Source: GCA-003244245 sp049673305
GTDB lineage: Bacteria; Actinomycetota; Actinomycetes; Mycobacteriales; Pseudonocardiaceae
Assembly (NCBI GenBank): GCA_049673305.1
Contig: JBATXM010000114.1
Location: forward strand, 1 to 25,391
DNA: 25,391 nt
Direction of reading: 5' to 3'
Part shown: one piece after another, positions 13,842-21,679 of the stretch
Position numbering within the stretch: the first letter of the stretch is position 1
Layout: every line of letters begins with the position of its first letter
The notes under the pieces: model-generated
Databases searched by the model: none
What the model was told of the DNA's origin: nothing
Seen by the model: the letters and a program-made list of their open reading frames with translations, nothing else
Position numbers and translations under genes: made by a program

Positions 13842-15308
13842 TTACCGGACTCCGGCCATGAGCCGGCGGATCATCGGGCTGAGCCCGATGAGGATCAGCC
13901 CGACGGTGATCGCTACCACACCAAGGATGCCGAAGTACGGTGCCTCGCGCGCTGGGCTGTAATAACCGGCGAGCGATCCAGACATTGCCGTGCCCAAGGC
14001 GACGGACAGAAAGTACAGCGCCACCGTCTGGCTGCGAAACACCGTGGGGGAGATCTTGGTGGCCAGCGACAATCCGACCGGTGAGATCAGTAACTCCCCG
14101 ATCGTGAAGACAAGCAGGATGACGGCGACCGCGAGCAGCGGAGTGGTTGGTCCAACGCCGTTGGACCACGGTAGGAACAGTAGGAAAGCCATGCCCATGA
14201 TGACGGTGCCGAGGGCGAACTTGATCGGCGTCGGGGGTTGACGAGGTCCGAGCTTGATCCACAAAAGCGCGAACACGGGCGCCAGCAGGATGATGAACAC
14301 CGGGTTGAACGACGTCACCCATTCCGTGGGCATGTGCCAGCCGAACAGGTTCCGGTCCATCCGCCCATCGCCGTAAATCTCCACCACCGTGAACTGCTGC
14401 TGATACAGCGACCAGAACACCGCGTTGGCGATGAACAGGGGAACGAACGACCATATCCTGCTGCGTTCCACCACCGTGATCTTCGAACTGGCCAGGATGA
14501 CCGTGAAGTACACCACCGCAGCCACCCCACACACGAGGACCACGACGTCGGACAGGTTGGCCGCCGTGATCACTCCGGCCAGCACCAGGAAGACCGCCAC
14601 GGCAGCGACCCCCACCGCGCTGCCGGTGACCATGGCCCACCGGCAGCGCGGTAACGGGTTGGGGACGGTGCTGGCCTCGGTACCCAGATTGCGGCGCCCG
14701 ATCATGTACTGGATCAGGCCGGCGGCCATGCCGATGGCAGCCACACCGAAGGCATAGTGGAAACCGAGCGTGGTCCGGGTGAGCCCGGTGAGCAGCGGAC
14801 CGATCAGCGCACCGATGTTGATCCCCATGTAGAAGAGGGAAAAACCAGCGTCCCGGCGCTCGTCGTTCTCCGCATACAGGGTTCCGATGACGGCGCTGGC
14901 GTTGCCCTTGACTCCGCCGCTACCCAGGGCGACGCACGCCAAGCCCACACCGACGCCCAGGAAGCCCGGCAGCACCGCCAGCGCGATGTGCCCAATCATC
15001 ACCAGAACCGCGCTGTAGTACAACGTCCGTTCGGCGCCGAGCACCCGGTCGGCGATCCAGCATCCGGCGATGGTCGAGACGTAGACCAACCCGCCGTAGC
15101 CGCCGACCAGGCTGGTGGCGGTGGTTTTCGGCAGCCCGAGCCCGGGATGGGCACCCACCACCTGGTAATACAGGTACAGCGTGAGCGAGGCTTGCATCCC
15201 ATAGTAGGAGAAGCGCTCCCACATCTCGACGCCGAACAGGGTGCCCAGCCCGCGGGGATGCCCGAAGAACGCCCGATCGGTCACGGGGTCGGTAAGGGTG
15301 CTGCTCAT
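13842..15308 (-). CDS. POT/PTR-family proton-dependent oligopeptide transporter
   Basis: A 488-residue membrane protein starting at the ATG at 15306-15308 (MSSTLTDPVTDRAFFGHPRG). The longer frame to 15509 overlaps the upstream gene and reads Pro/Arg-rich, so it is rejected. The POT signature EMWERFSYYGMQASLTLYLYY (the ExxERFxYYG proton-coupling motif) lies near residues 27-47. KTTATSLVGGYGGLVYV and FYMGINIGALIGPLL follow with 12-14 TM segments in all. It should import di- and tripeptides with protons. The gene lies 67 bp downstream of the Rpf-like gene on the same strand. Confidence 0.9.
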   Translation of the reverse strand: MSSTLTDPVTDRAFFGHPRGLGTLFGVEMWERFSYYGMQASLTLYLYYQVVGAHPGLGLPKTTATSLVGGYGGLVYVSTIAGCWIADRVLGAERTLYYSAVLVMIGHIALAVLPGFLGVGVGLACVALGSGGVKGNASAVIGTLYAENDERRDAGFSLFYMGINIGALIGPLLTGLTRTTLGFHYAFGVAAIGMAAGLIQYMIGRRNLGTEASTVPNPLPRCRWAMVTGSAVGVAAVAVFLVLAGVITAANLSDVVVLVCGVAAVVYFTVILASSKITVVERSRIWSFVPLFIANAVFWSLYQQQFTVVEIYGDGRMDRNLFGWHMPTEWVTSFNPVFIILLAPVFALLWIKLGPRQPPTPIKFALGTVIMGMAFLLFLPWSNGVGPTTPLLAVAVILLVFTIGELLISPVGLSLATKISPTVFRSQTVALYFLSVALGTAMSGSLAGYYSPAREAPYFGILGVVAITVGLILIGLSPMIRRLMAGVR

Positions 15309-15375
15309 CTGCGTAACTGTGCCCTCCGGGCCGGTCTGTGTGCCAGTAGGCGGGCCTAGAAACGACCACAGAGAA

Positions 15376-15723
15376 TCAGAAAATTCCAGCCCTTCTGGAA
15401 CAGGCGGGCCAGGCCTTCCACCCCTGCGCGCGGCGCACCTTCTCGGCGATGGCGATCTGCTGTGACCGGGTGGCGTGGTTGGCGGTGCCCGCGTAGGCCC
15501 CTCCGCCATAGGAATGCCACGTTCCGCCGCTGAACTGCAGCCCGCCGTAATACCCGTTGCCGGTATTGGCGCGCCAGTTACCGCCGCTCTCGCATCGTGC
15601 CAAGATATCCCACAAGTCTTGACGCGCCGGCCCCGCCTGGGCTGGCGCCGCGAATACCAGTGGAGTCGTCACAGCAGCCGCAGCGATACCGATACGTGCG
15701 AGTAATCGGAACGCCCTCGTCAT
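15376..15723 (-). CDS. Resuscitation-promoting-factor-like secreted transglycosylase
   Basis: A 115-residue secreted protein. I chose the ATG at 15721-15723, which has GGAG 7 bases upstream; an ATG two codons earlier is too close. The signal peptide (MTRAFRLLARIGIAAAAVTT... ending APAQAGPA) is cleaved near residue 30. A single Rpf domain follows: LWDILARCESGGNWRANTGN with the catalytic Glu, YYGGLQFSGGTWHSYGG, and HATRSQQIAIAEKVRRAQGW. Rpf proteins cleave peptidoglycan and promote exit from dormancy. There is no LysM or other anchor, so it is a minimal RpfC/RpfE-like form. No c-di-AMP riboswitch was recognised upstream. Confidence 0.92.
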   Translation of the reverse strand: MTRAFRLLARIGIAAAAVTTPLVFAAPAQAGPARQDLWDILARCESGGNWRANTGNGYYGGLQFSGGTWHSYGGGAYAGTANHATRSQQIAIAEKVRRAQGWKAWPACSRRAGIF

Positions 15724-15973
15724 GTCCATTCTCCAGGAATTGCGCACACGACTGACCGTACTGATCACCGTGGGTGACGCAAGAGGGTGGCTGTGGTACC
15801 ACCCGAATGAGGTTACAAGGGACACTCGGTGACCACAGGTGGCGATTTTTAGCGTTTCCGCAGGTTGGGCGCCTACAGTTAGTGCTCTTTGCGGATGCTA
15901 TGCGAGAGGTTCCTGGGCCATCTGGGTGGCGAACTGACCACCCGTTCGTGAACTAGTTTCCCGTTGGCTGAAG

Positions 15974-16288
15974 TCACGACGCAGGCCGGGGACTGAGCGC
16001 AGCTGCTGGAACCAACTGGTCGTCGAGGGTCAGTCGGACGTCTCCGGCGCCGTCACTCAGCGGGACCCACACCACGCCGTACCACTCGCCTCGTGCGCCA
16101 CGGACCCAGCGCTTCAGCATGCCGGGAACCCGACCCGTGAGGTCGAGACCGTCGGCGACGCCCCGCTGATGGTGATCGGGTGGCAGCGGGAACGCCACGT
16201 CGAGGTCTATCCATACCGCCCGGGCACGCACCCCCTGGCCGCCGGTGATGCCTTCCCCGCCATGGGCACCGATCCACCCGAGCGTCAC
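15974..16288 (-). CDS. Conserved hypothetical actinobacterial protein
   Basis: A 104-residue protein, taking GTG 16288 with GGGAG 7 bases upstream. The frame is open back to 16414, but that part overlaps the end of the ROK gene and looks non-coding. The C-terminal half (GRVPGMLKRWVRGARGEWYG then VRLTLDDQLVPAAALSPR) resembles small actinobacterial proteins I recall with an R-x-ARGEW...LTDQLVP(A/Y) pattern and no known function. It is probably cytosolic, with no TM segment. It lies 94 bp downstream of the ROK kinase on the same strand. Confidence 0.6.
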   Translation of the reverse strand: MTLGWIGAHGGEGITGGQGVRARAVWIDLDVAFPLPPDHHQRGVADGLDLTGRVPGMLKRWVRGARGEWYGVVWVPLSDGAGDVRLTLDDQLVPAAALSPRPAS

Positions 16289-16382
16289 ATCATGCTCCCT
16301 GGTCGACTTGTCTGGGTCGAGCGCGGGGGAGCGCGCCTGGGTCAGGCCCAGTATGGTCCGCCGAACGTGGTGAAGGAAGTAC

Positions 16383-17312
16383 CTATGACAGGTGGCGGGC
16401 CAGGTCAGCGGCACCGACGAGGCCGGCTTCGGGACCCAGTTCCGCGATCCGCAGCTCGGCCATTGGCCGGTACCCTCGGCCGGTCAAGGATGCGGCGAAG
16501 GCGGCCGACGCGGGAGCGCGCAGCACGTCGCCGGCTGCGGACACGCCGCCACCGATGATGAACAGGCCAGGGTCCAGGATCGCGGCCAGCCCGCTCAGCC
16601 CCCTCCCCAGCCACATCCCGACCACGTCGAAGCACCGCAACGCCGCCACATCGCCGGCTGCGGCGGCCCGGGTGACCATCTCGCCGGTGATGTTCTCGGC
16701 CTGACCGCCGGCAAGTTCCAACAGTCCACCGGCCATGTCGGGGCAGGAGCGGACCAGCTCGTGGGCTTCCCGGACGAGCGCCCGACCGCTGGCGTATTGC
16801 TCCCAGCATCCCCGCAAACCGCATCCGCAGCGCCGCCCCTCCGGGACGACGACGACGTGGCCGATCTCCGCGGCCGCGCCGAACTGGCCGCGCAGCAGCT
16901 GCCCGTTCACCACGATGCCGCCCCCGATGCCGGTTCCCACGGTGACGGTCACCACGTGGTTCGCACCGCGCCCAGCGCCGAACCGGACCTCCGCCCATGC
17001 GGCGGCGTTAGCGTCGTTCTCCACCACCACGGGAAGCCCCAGCTGGCGCGCAAGCGTCGCCTGTAGCGGCTCGTTGCGCCAGGCCAGGTTGGGGGCGAAC
17101 ATCACCGTGGAGCGCTGCGCGTCAATGAAACCAGCCGCCCCGATACCGACCGCCTCGACGTCGTATGTGCTGGTGAGCTCTCCGACCGCGGCGGCTATCG
17201 TGTTCTCGATCTGCGACACGTCGTCGGCGGGGGTGTCCCGATGTGTTGTGGCGATGATCGTTCCACGTTCGTCGACGACACCGGCAGCGACTTTTGTGCC
17301 GCCGATGTCCAC
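16383..17312 (-). CDS. ROK-family sugar kinase, glucokinase-like
   Basis: A 309-residue protein with the N-terminal phosphate loop DIGGTKVAAGVVD, ENDANAAAWAE near residues 98-108 (catalytic Asp), VTVGTGIGGGIVVNG, and the ROK zinc site RRCGCGLRGCWEQYASG near 160-176. These give an ATP-dependent hexose kinase, glucokinase being most likely. The GTG at 17312 codes the Val of the usual TIGVDIGGTK. The four residues before it are present in frame but have no standard start codon, so the N-terminus is uncertain. The start lies 8 bases after the otsB stop, implying translational coupling. Pairing with trehalose phosphatase suggests a glucose/trehalose function. Confidence 0.88.
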   Translation of the reverse strand: MDIGGTKVAAGVVDERGTIIATTHRDTPADDVSQIENTIAAAVGELTSTYDVEAVGIGAAGFIDAQRSTVMFAPNLAWRNEPLQATLARQLGLPVVVENDANAAAWAEVRFGAGRGANHVVTVTVGTGIGGGIVVNGQLLRGQFGAAAEIGHVVVVPEGRRCGCGLRGCWEQYASGRALVREAHELVRSCPDMAGGLLELAGGQAENITGEMVTRAAAAGDVAALRCFDVVGMWLGRGLSGLAAILDPGLFIIGGGVSAAGDVLRAPASAAFAASLTGRGYRPMAELRIAELGPEAGLVGAADLARHLS

Positions 17313-17320
17313 TCCGATGG

Positions 17321-18154
17321 TCAGCGTGCCAGCGTGTCGAGGAACCGCCGCACCTCCCCGGTAGACTCCAGCGCGAAGTCCGCAGCGGTGGTCCGACCAG
17401 CTTGCTCCGGGTCGCTGCGGTCCGCGACAACGATGCCGATGCCTTGAAGCTGTCCGTCCGGGGAGTCCTTGAGAGCTCGGAAAGCGTCCTCATCGGTGAT
17501 GTCGTCGCCGAGATACAGCGTCACGAACTCGTCGCCGTCGACCTGCAGGGCGTGGCGCAGGTACTGGACGGCCTTGCCCTTGTCCCAGTCGACCTTTGGC
17601 TGGATCTCATAGACCATTTTGCCGGGGGTCACTTTGAGCTGGTCGGGATAGCCAGCCAGCAGCGCGTCCACCACAGCCTTGACGTCCCGGCGCTCCTGCG
17701 GAGCAACGAGCCGGTAGTGCACCGCTACCGAGAACCGCTTGGGTTCGATGACCGTGCCCTGGACTGCTTCGACCTCGGCCCGCAGCCGGTCGGTGACCGT
17801 GGACAGCAGCTCCGCGACGCCGGCCATCGCGTTGTGCCAGACTGCGTCGTCCCGGTGATCCCCCAGGTCAAACCCGTGGCTACCGGCTATCACCAGGCCG
17901 TCTATATCCATCCATCGGGCGACGACGGATCGATCCCGACCACTGACCACGCACACCGTGGTGCGCTCAGTGAGCCTGCGCACCGCGTCTCGCATGTGCT
18001 CCGAGATGACGGCGTCTTCGGGTCGGTCCACGATAGGCGTGAGCGTTCCATCATAGTCGAGGAACACCACCGGCCGGCGACTGTCCACACGTCGGGTGAG
18101 TAGCTGGCAATCGCGTAGCGCATGTGGCAGGTCGGAGATGCGCGACAAGGTCAC
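17321..18154 (-). CDS. otsB: Trehalose-6-phosphate phosphatase
   Basis: A 277-residue HAD phosphatase. Motif I is VVFLDYDGTLTPIVDRPEDA (Asp33/Asp35), followed by VCVVSGRDRSVV, IAGSHGFDL, PKRFSVAVHYRLV with the OtsB-type cap, and motif IV TLYLGDDITDEDAFRAL near 214-230. It converts trehalose-6-phosphate to trehalose. It starts with GTG at 18154, only 9 bases after the monooxygenase stop, and ends 8 bases before the ROK kinase start. Transcription from the peptide cluster upstream is therefore likely to continue into it. No otsA is present in the window. Confidence 0.92.
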   Translation of the reverse strand: MTLSRISDLPHALRDCQLLTRRVDSRRPVVFLDYDGTLTPIVDRPEDAVISEHMRDAVRRLTERTTVCVVSGRDRSVVARWMDIDGLVIAGSHGFDLGDHRDDAVWHNAMAGVAELLSTVTDRLRAEVEAVQGTVIEPKRFSVAVHYRLVAPQERRDVKAVVDALLAGYPDQLKVTPGKMVYEIQPKVDWDKGKAVQYLRHALQVDGDEFVTLYLGDDITDEDAFRALKDSPDGQLQGIGIVVADRSDPEQAGRTTAADFALESTGEVRRFLDTLAR

Positions 18155-18163
18155 CGCAGCGGC

Positions 18164-19399
18164 TCAGGAGCGCTGCGTTACTCGCTGGCCGGTCATCAGG
18201 GGGGCGGCGGCCGATTCTCCTCGCCGCACTGTGAGGTACCGCCGCCGAGCGGTGTGGAACCCCCGCAGCGCTGTACGTACGGTGGGGATTTGGGTGGCGA
18301 GGTGCATCTGGTAACGCCACGGTGGCTGGGCTCCTTGGCGTGCCGCCATGGAATAGGCGAAGGTCACGGCGTCCTCCCGGTCGAGGTAGCGGTCAGCGCG
18401 TTCGAACCATGCCATGCTGGTGCGGGCCCCGGCTTGGATTGGTCGGAGCGCCGCGCGGCCTCGCCGGTCATAGTCTGCCAGCGCGGCGGAAGGTTCGTCG
18501 TGTTCGTAGAGACTTTGCGCGAGCATGACTGCGTCGATCATCGCTAGCCTGGTGCCGGACCCGAGGGTGAAGTGGGTGGTGTGGGCGGCGTCGCCGACGA
18601 GCACCAGGTTGTTGTGGTACCAAGTGGTGTTGGTCACTTGAGTGAAACGCAGCCACCGCGCCGGCTCACCGCGGGATTGGCTGATCAGCGCGTGGCCGTC
18701 GAGGGACTGCTCGAAGATCTTCTCTAGCAGGTGGACGCTGTCCTCGCTGCTGAGCGAGTCGAATCCGAGTGCTTGCCACGTCTGTTGGGTGCATTCCACA
18801 ATGCACGTGCTGGTCCCGGCGGCCGAGGGATAGGCGTGGAACCAGATCCATCCGGCTGAGGTTTGTTCGAAGGCGAAGGTGAAGCTGTCGAAGACCTTAT
18901 CGGTGCCCAGCCAGAGGTAGGGGTTCCCACCGACGTCCACGTGGGCGCCGAAGTCGTCGCTGTGCTGGGTTCGCATCCGGCTGTTGGCACCGTCGCAGAT
19001 CACGACCAGGTCGGCATCGGCCAGCTCGGAGAGGCTATCGACCTCGCGCCGGTACTGGATGTCAATTCCGAGTTCGGTGGCTCGCTCGCCGAGGATGTCG
19101 AGCAAACTCGCACGGCCCACGCTGAAGCCGTACCCAGGCAGGTAGGCTGTCTGCTTGCTGCGCAAGATCACCCGTTGTTCCTGCCACAGGACGGATTCGG
19201 CGCGTACTGCCCGGGCGCTCTCGGGGTCGTTGCGGTACAAGATGTCCAGTAGGTCGTCCCAATACACCACGCCCCAGCCGTAAGTGGCGCCGGCGGGATC
19301 CCGTTCGATGACGGTGATGTCGTGGCCGGCGTCACGTAGTTTCGCCGAGATAGCGAAGTACAATCCGGCTGGCCCGCCGCCGATGCACACGATTTTCAT
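18164..19399 (-). CDS. FAD-dependent aromatic monooxygenase, VioD/anthraniloyl-CoA-hydroxylase-like
   Basis: A 411-residue class A flavoprotein hydroxylase. It has an N-terminal Rossmann GxGxxG (KIVCIGGGPAGLYFAI), TYGWGVVYWDDLLD near residues 39-52, the DG motif DLVVICDGANSRMR near 130-143, NPYLWLGTDKVFDSFTFAF near 158-176, FIVEC-like TSTCIVECTQQTW, and the GD motif LVLVGDAAHTTHFTLGSGTRLAM near 270-292. Motif order and wording match VioD, which hydroxylates the indole ring of a Trp-derived violacein intermediate, and the N-terminal half of salicyloyl/2-aminobenzoyl-CoA hydroxylases; the C-terminal reductase half of the latter is absent. The start overlaps the exporter stop (ATGA). The gene sits two genes after a Trp/Gly-rich peptide gene, so I infer oxidation of peptide Trp residues. 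Confidence 0.85.
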   Translation of the reverse strand: MKIVCIGGGPAGLYFAISAKLRDAGHDITVIERDPAGATYGWGVVYWDDLLDILYRNDPESARAVRAESVLWQEQRVILRSKQTAYLPGYGFSVGRASLLDILGERATELGIDIQYRREVDSLSELADADLVVICDGANSRMRTQHSDDFGAHVDVGGNPYLWLGTDKVFDSFTFAFEQTSAGWIWFHAYPSAAGTSTCIVECTQQTWQALGFDSLSSEDSVHLLEKIFEQSLDGHALISQSRGEPARWLRFTQVTNTTWYHNNLVLVGDAAHTTHFTLGSGTRLAMIDAVMLAQSLYEHDEPSAALADYDRRGRAALRPIQAGARTSMAWFERADRYLDREDAVTFAYSMAARQGAQPPWRYQMHLATQIPTVRTALRGFHTARRRYLTVRRGESAAAPLMTGQRVTQRS

Positions 19400-21255
19400 G
19401 TCACTGCTCCATTCCCTACGGATGGGATTGTTGTGCTGGCGAGTGTGGGGGGGTGGTGGAGGTGGTAGAGGTGGGCGTACTGACCGTTGTTGGCAAGGAG
19501 TTCGGTGTGGGTGCCGGTTTCGGTGATGCGGCCGTGGTGCAGGTAGATGATGCGGTCGGCCTCGGTGACGGTGAGCAGGTTGTGGGAAATCATGATGGTG
19601 GTGCGGCCGGTGATGAGCCGGCGTAGTGGGGCGAGGATGCGTTGGGTGGCCCCAGCATCAAGGCTGGTGGTGGGTTCGTCAAGGAGGAGGATAGGGGCGT
19701 CGCGGATCATGGCACGGGCGATGGCGATGCGTTGGCGTTGCCCGCCGGAGAGCAGTCGGCCGCGTTGCCCGACTCGGGTGCCATAGCCCTCGGGCAGGGC
19801 GGTGATGAAGTCATGGGCGTCGGCGGCTTGGGCGGCCGTGATGAGCTGATCGGGGGTGGCGTCGGGGCGACCGGCGGCAATGTTCTCGGCGATAGTGCCA
19901 TCGAGGAGCAGAGTTTCCTGGAGCACGATGGCGATGTTGGCGCGGAGCTCCTCAGGGTCTAGGTCGCGCAGGTCGGTGCCGTCCAGTGTGATCGTTCCGC
20001 TGGTGGGGTCATAGAAGCGCAGGAACAGTTTGAGCAGGGTGGTTTTGCCGGCGCCACTGGCGCCGACGATGGCGGTGGTCTGCCCGGGTGCCACGGCGAA
20101 GCTGATGTCGTGCAGGACTGGGGTGGTGGTGTCGGGGTAGGTGAAGCTGACCTGCTTGAGGTGCAGCGCCCCTCGGGGGTGGTCCAGGGGGATGGGGTGT
20201 GCCGGGGCGTTCACCAGGGGGTGCTCGTCGAGAAGCTCGATGATCCGTTCAGCGGCTGCGGTGGCGCCGAACAGGGACGTGGACAGCGAACCGAGGCCTT
20301 GTACGGGCTGATACAGCTGGGCCAGGAAAATGAGGAAGGTCAACAGCCCACCCAGGCTGATGTGCCCAGCGGTCAGTTCCCAGATCCCGACCCCGAGGAT
20401 GGTGAGGACCCCGAGGACCTGGATCAGGTCCACGAGCGGGGAGAACAGCGCTCCCACCCGGGTAGCGGCCAGCTCGGCGTGCACGCTGCCCATGCTTTGC
20501 GCGCCGAAGCGCTCCAGCTCCGCGTTCTGGCGGCCGTAGGCCTGGATCAGCATGGTGTTGCCCAGGCTTTCCTCGGCGACCACGGTGATCGACCCGGCGC
20601 GGGCCCGCACCTCTCGGGAAGCGATCTTGATGCGGATGGCGAAGACCCGGGCGATGGCCCAGAACACCGGCACCGCGATCAGCGAGGCCAACGCCAGGCG
20701 CCAGTCCATGTAGAACAGCACCCCGGCGAACACCACGACCTTCAGGATGTTGGCGAGGAGCCCGATGACCCCGGAGAGCACCACGCTCTCGATCGCGCCC
20801 ACATCACCGGTCAGCCGGGAGAGGATGTCGCCCAGGCGGCGGCGGTCGAAAAAACTTACCGACAGGGTATGCAGGTGCGCGAACACCCTCGTCCGCATCC
20901 GGTGCAGGAAGTTCTCCCCGATCCAGGCCCCCAGGTACTGGCCGGCGAAACCCAGCACACCCACCAGCAGGGTGATGCCCACAAAAGCCGCAGCCACCGG
21001 CGGGAACGCACCGAAATCCCGCGGGATCAACACCCGGTCGACCAACACCTGGAACAACGAGATCGCCCCGGCCTCTGCCAGCGGCGTCACGATAACCAAC
21101 ACCAGGCTCAGCCACATCCACCGCCAAAACGGCCGGGCGTCCGGCCAAAACCGGCGGAACACCTCTCGCACGCCCGCCGCTGGAGCCAACTCCACCAAGC
21201 GTCCGGCACCACCCTGTGATGCCGGACGCAGCAACGACCTCACCACCTCCCACAT
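19396..21255 (-). CDS. ABC exporter, fused permease and ATPase, probable RiPP exporter
   Basis: A 619-residue half-transporter from the ATG at 21253-21255 (GGAG 8 bases upstream). The longer frame to 21348 crosses the intercistronic hairpin and is rejected. Residues 40-330 carry six TM segments with the exporter fold (FFDRRRLGDILSRLTGDVGAIE, then AEESLGNTMLIQAYGR). The nucleotide-binding domain has Walker A VGASGAGKTTLLKL, Q-loop IVLQETLLLDGTI, signature LLSGGQRQRIAIARA, and Walker B ILLLDEPTTSLD. It would work as a homodimer. It has no N-terminal C39 peptidase, so it does not process the leader itself. It lies 110 bp downstream of the Trp/Gly-rich peptide gene, separated by a hairpin, and overlaps the monooxygenase start by 4 bp. 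Confidence 0.92.
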   Translation of the reverse strand: MWEVVRSLLRPASQGGAGRLVELAPAAGVREVFRRFWPDARPFWRWMWLSLVLVIVTPLAEAGAISLFQVLVDRVLIPRDFGAFPPVAAAFVGITLLVGVLGFAGQYLGAWIGENFLHRMRTRVFAHLHTLSVSFFDRRRLGDILSRLTGDVGAIESVVLSGVIGLLANILKVVVFAGVLFYMDWRLALASLIAVPVFWAIARVFAIRIKIASREVRARAGSITVVAEESLGNTMLIQAYGRQNAELERFGAQSMGSVHAELAATRVGALFSPLVDLIQVLGVLTILGVGIWELTAGHISLGGLLTFLIFLAQLYQPVQGLGSLSTSLFGATAAAERIIELLDEHPLVNAPAHPIPLDHPRGALHLKQVSFTYPDTTTPVLHDISFAVAPGQTTAIVGASGAGKTTLLKLFLRFYDPTSGTITLDGTDLRDLDPEELRANIAIVLQETLLLDGTIAENIAAGRPDATPDQLITAAQAADAHDFITALPEGYGTRVGQRGRLLSGGQRQRIAIARAMIRDAPILLLDEPTTSLDAGATQRILAPLRRLITGRTTIMISHNLLTVTEADRIIYLHHGRITETGTHTELLANNGQYAHLYHLHHPPTLASTTIPSVGNGAVT

Positions 21256-21299
21256 AAGCTTCTCCGCTCTCTCATCCTGGCCAGCTGGCCAGGTTTCGC

Positions 21300-21348
21300 G
21301 TGGGCGGTGACCCCCACCCTGGTAAACCCGGTGAGAGCCACCGCCCAC
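21300..21348 (-). repeat. Intercistronic hairpin between peptide gene and exporter gene
   Basis: Perfect 10 bp arms GTGGGCGGTG (21300-21309) and CACCGCCCAC (21339-21348) enclose 29 bases that contain a smaller CACC/GGTG stem. No U-run follows on the minus strand, so it is not a classical terminator. It fits an mRNA-stability element or partial attenuator that keeps precursor-peptide mRNA more abundant than the downstream enzyme mRNA, as in lantibiotic and other peptide operons. Confidence 0.6.
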
Positions 21349-21365
21349 AAGTATCGAGTGACTAG

Positions 21366-21542
21366 TTAGCAGCCACCCCAGCCGCCCCAGCCACCCCAGC
21401 CACTGGAGTAGCCCCAGCCACCCCAGTGGTGGCCCCAGCCACCCCAGCCGTAACCGCCCCAGCCGTGGCCCCAGCCACCCCAGCTACTGTAGCCTTCCTG
21501 GTCGCGGTTGTAACCGCTCTGGAAGATTTCCGTGATCTTCAT
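21366..21542 (-). CDS. Trp/Gly-rich RiPP precursor peptide (candidate)
   Basis: A 58-residue peptide with ATG at 21540-21542, an AAGGAG ribosome site 9 bases upstream (21552-21557), and TAA at 21366-21368. Residues 1-20 (MKITEIFQSGYNRDQEGYSS) look like a charged leader. Residues 21-58 hold 10 Trp, 20 Gly, 3 His, 2 Tyr, 2 Ser and a final Cys58. Trp sits at 21, 24, 28, 33, 36, 40, 43, 49, 52 and 55, mostly as repeating WGG(W/Y)G units. The ABC exporter and FAD monooxygenase genes follow on the same strand. I infer a RiPP precursor whose Trp-rich core is modified. The composition matches no family I know. An unmodified secreted glycine-rich or metal-binding peptide is the alternative. No GG-type cleavage site stands out. 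Confidence 0.75.
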   Translation of the reverse strand: MKITEIFQSGYNRDQEGYSSWGGWGHGWGGYGWGGWGHHWGGWGYSSGWGGWGGWGGC

Positions 21543-21558
21543 ATCTCTCTTCTCCTTC

Positions 21559-21622
21559 TTCCTGGGAATCTCTCTTCCCGGGAACTGCTCTTCTCGAGAA
21601 TGGGAACTCCTCTTCTCAAGAA
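21559..21622 (-). promoter_or_regulatory. Four tandem 10-bp palindromes in the peptide gene leader
   Basis: TTCCTGGGAA (21559-21568), TTCCCGGGAA (21575-21584), TTCTCGAGAA (21591-21600) and TTCTCAAGAA (21613-21622) share the form TTCYYRRGAA. The second and third are perfect; the first and last deviate at the centre. Starts are 16, 16 and 22 bp apart, with similar CTCTC/CTGCTC linkers. They end 17 bases before the start codon, downstream of the candidate promoter, so they lie in the 5' leader. Cooperative operator sites or an RNA element are both possible. Confidence 0.65.
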
Positions 21623-21651
21623 AACGGTAGGCGTCGTCCCCGGATCGGCAA

Positions 21652-21679
21652 TAAATAGCCGGCCTGGGAAACTGGCAAG
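21652..21679 (-). promoter_or_regulatory. Candidate promoter of the peptide operon
   Basis: Minus-strand CTTGCC (21674-21679), 16 bases, TATTTA (21652-21657). Transcription would begin near 21645 and give a leader of about 100 bases containing the four palindromes. It is a weak housekeeping-type match. I could not find a clear GGAAC...CGT ECF-type promoter in the right orientation, so control by the neighbouring sigma factor is not shown by sequence. Confidence 0.35.

Noticed and set aside
13712..14640. 312-codon minus-strand frame overlapping the POT transporter
   Set aside because: A different frame of the transporter gene, His/Gly/Arg-rich. The transporter frame holds the ExxERFxYYG motif and TM segments.
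15724..15973. c-di-AMP riboswitch upstream of the Rpf-like gene
   Set aside because: Expected from other actinobacterial rpf genes, but the conserved core sequences could not be found by eye. Only a weak CCGCA/TGCGG pairing is present.
20110..21219. 369-codon plus-strand frame
   Set aside because: Antisense to the ABC exporter; Gln/His/Asp-rich shadow without any domain.
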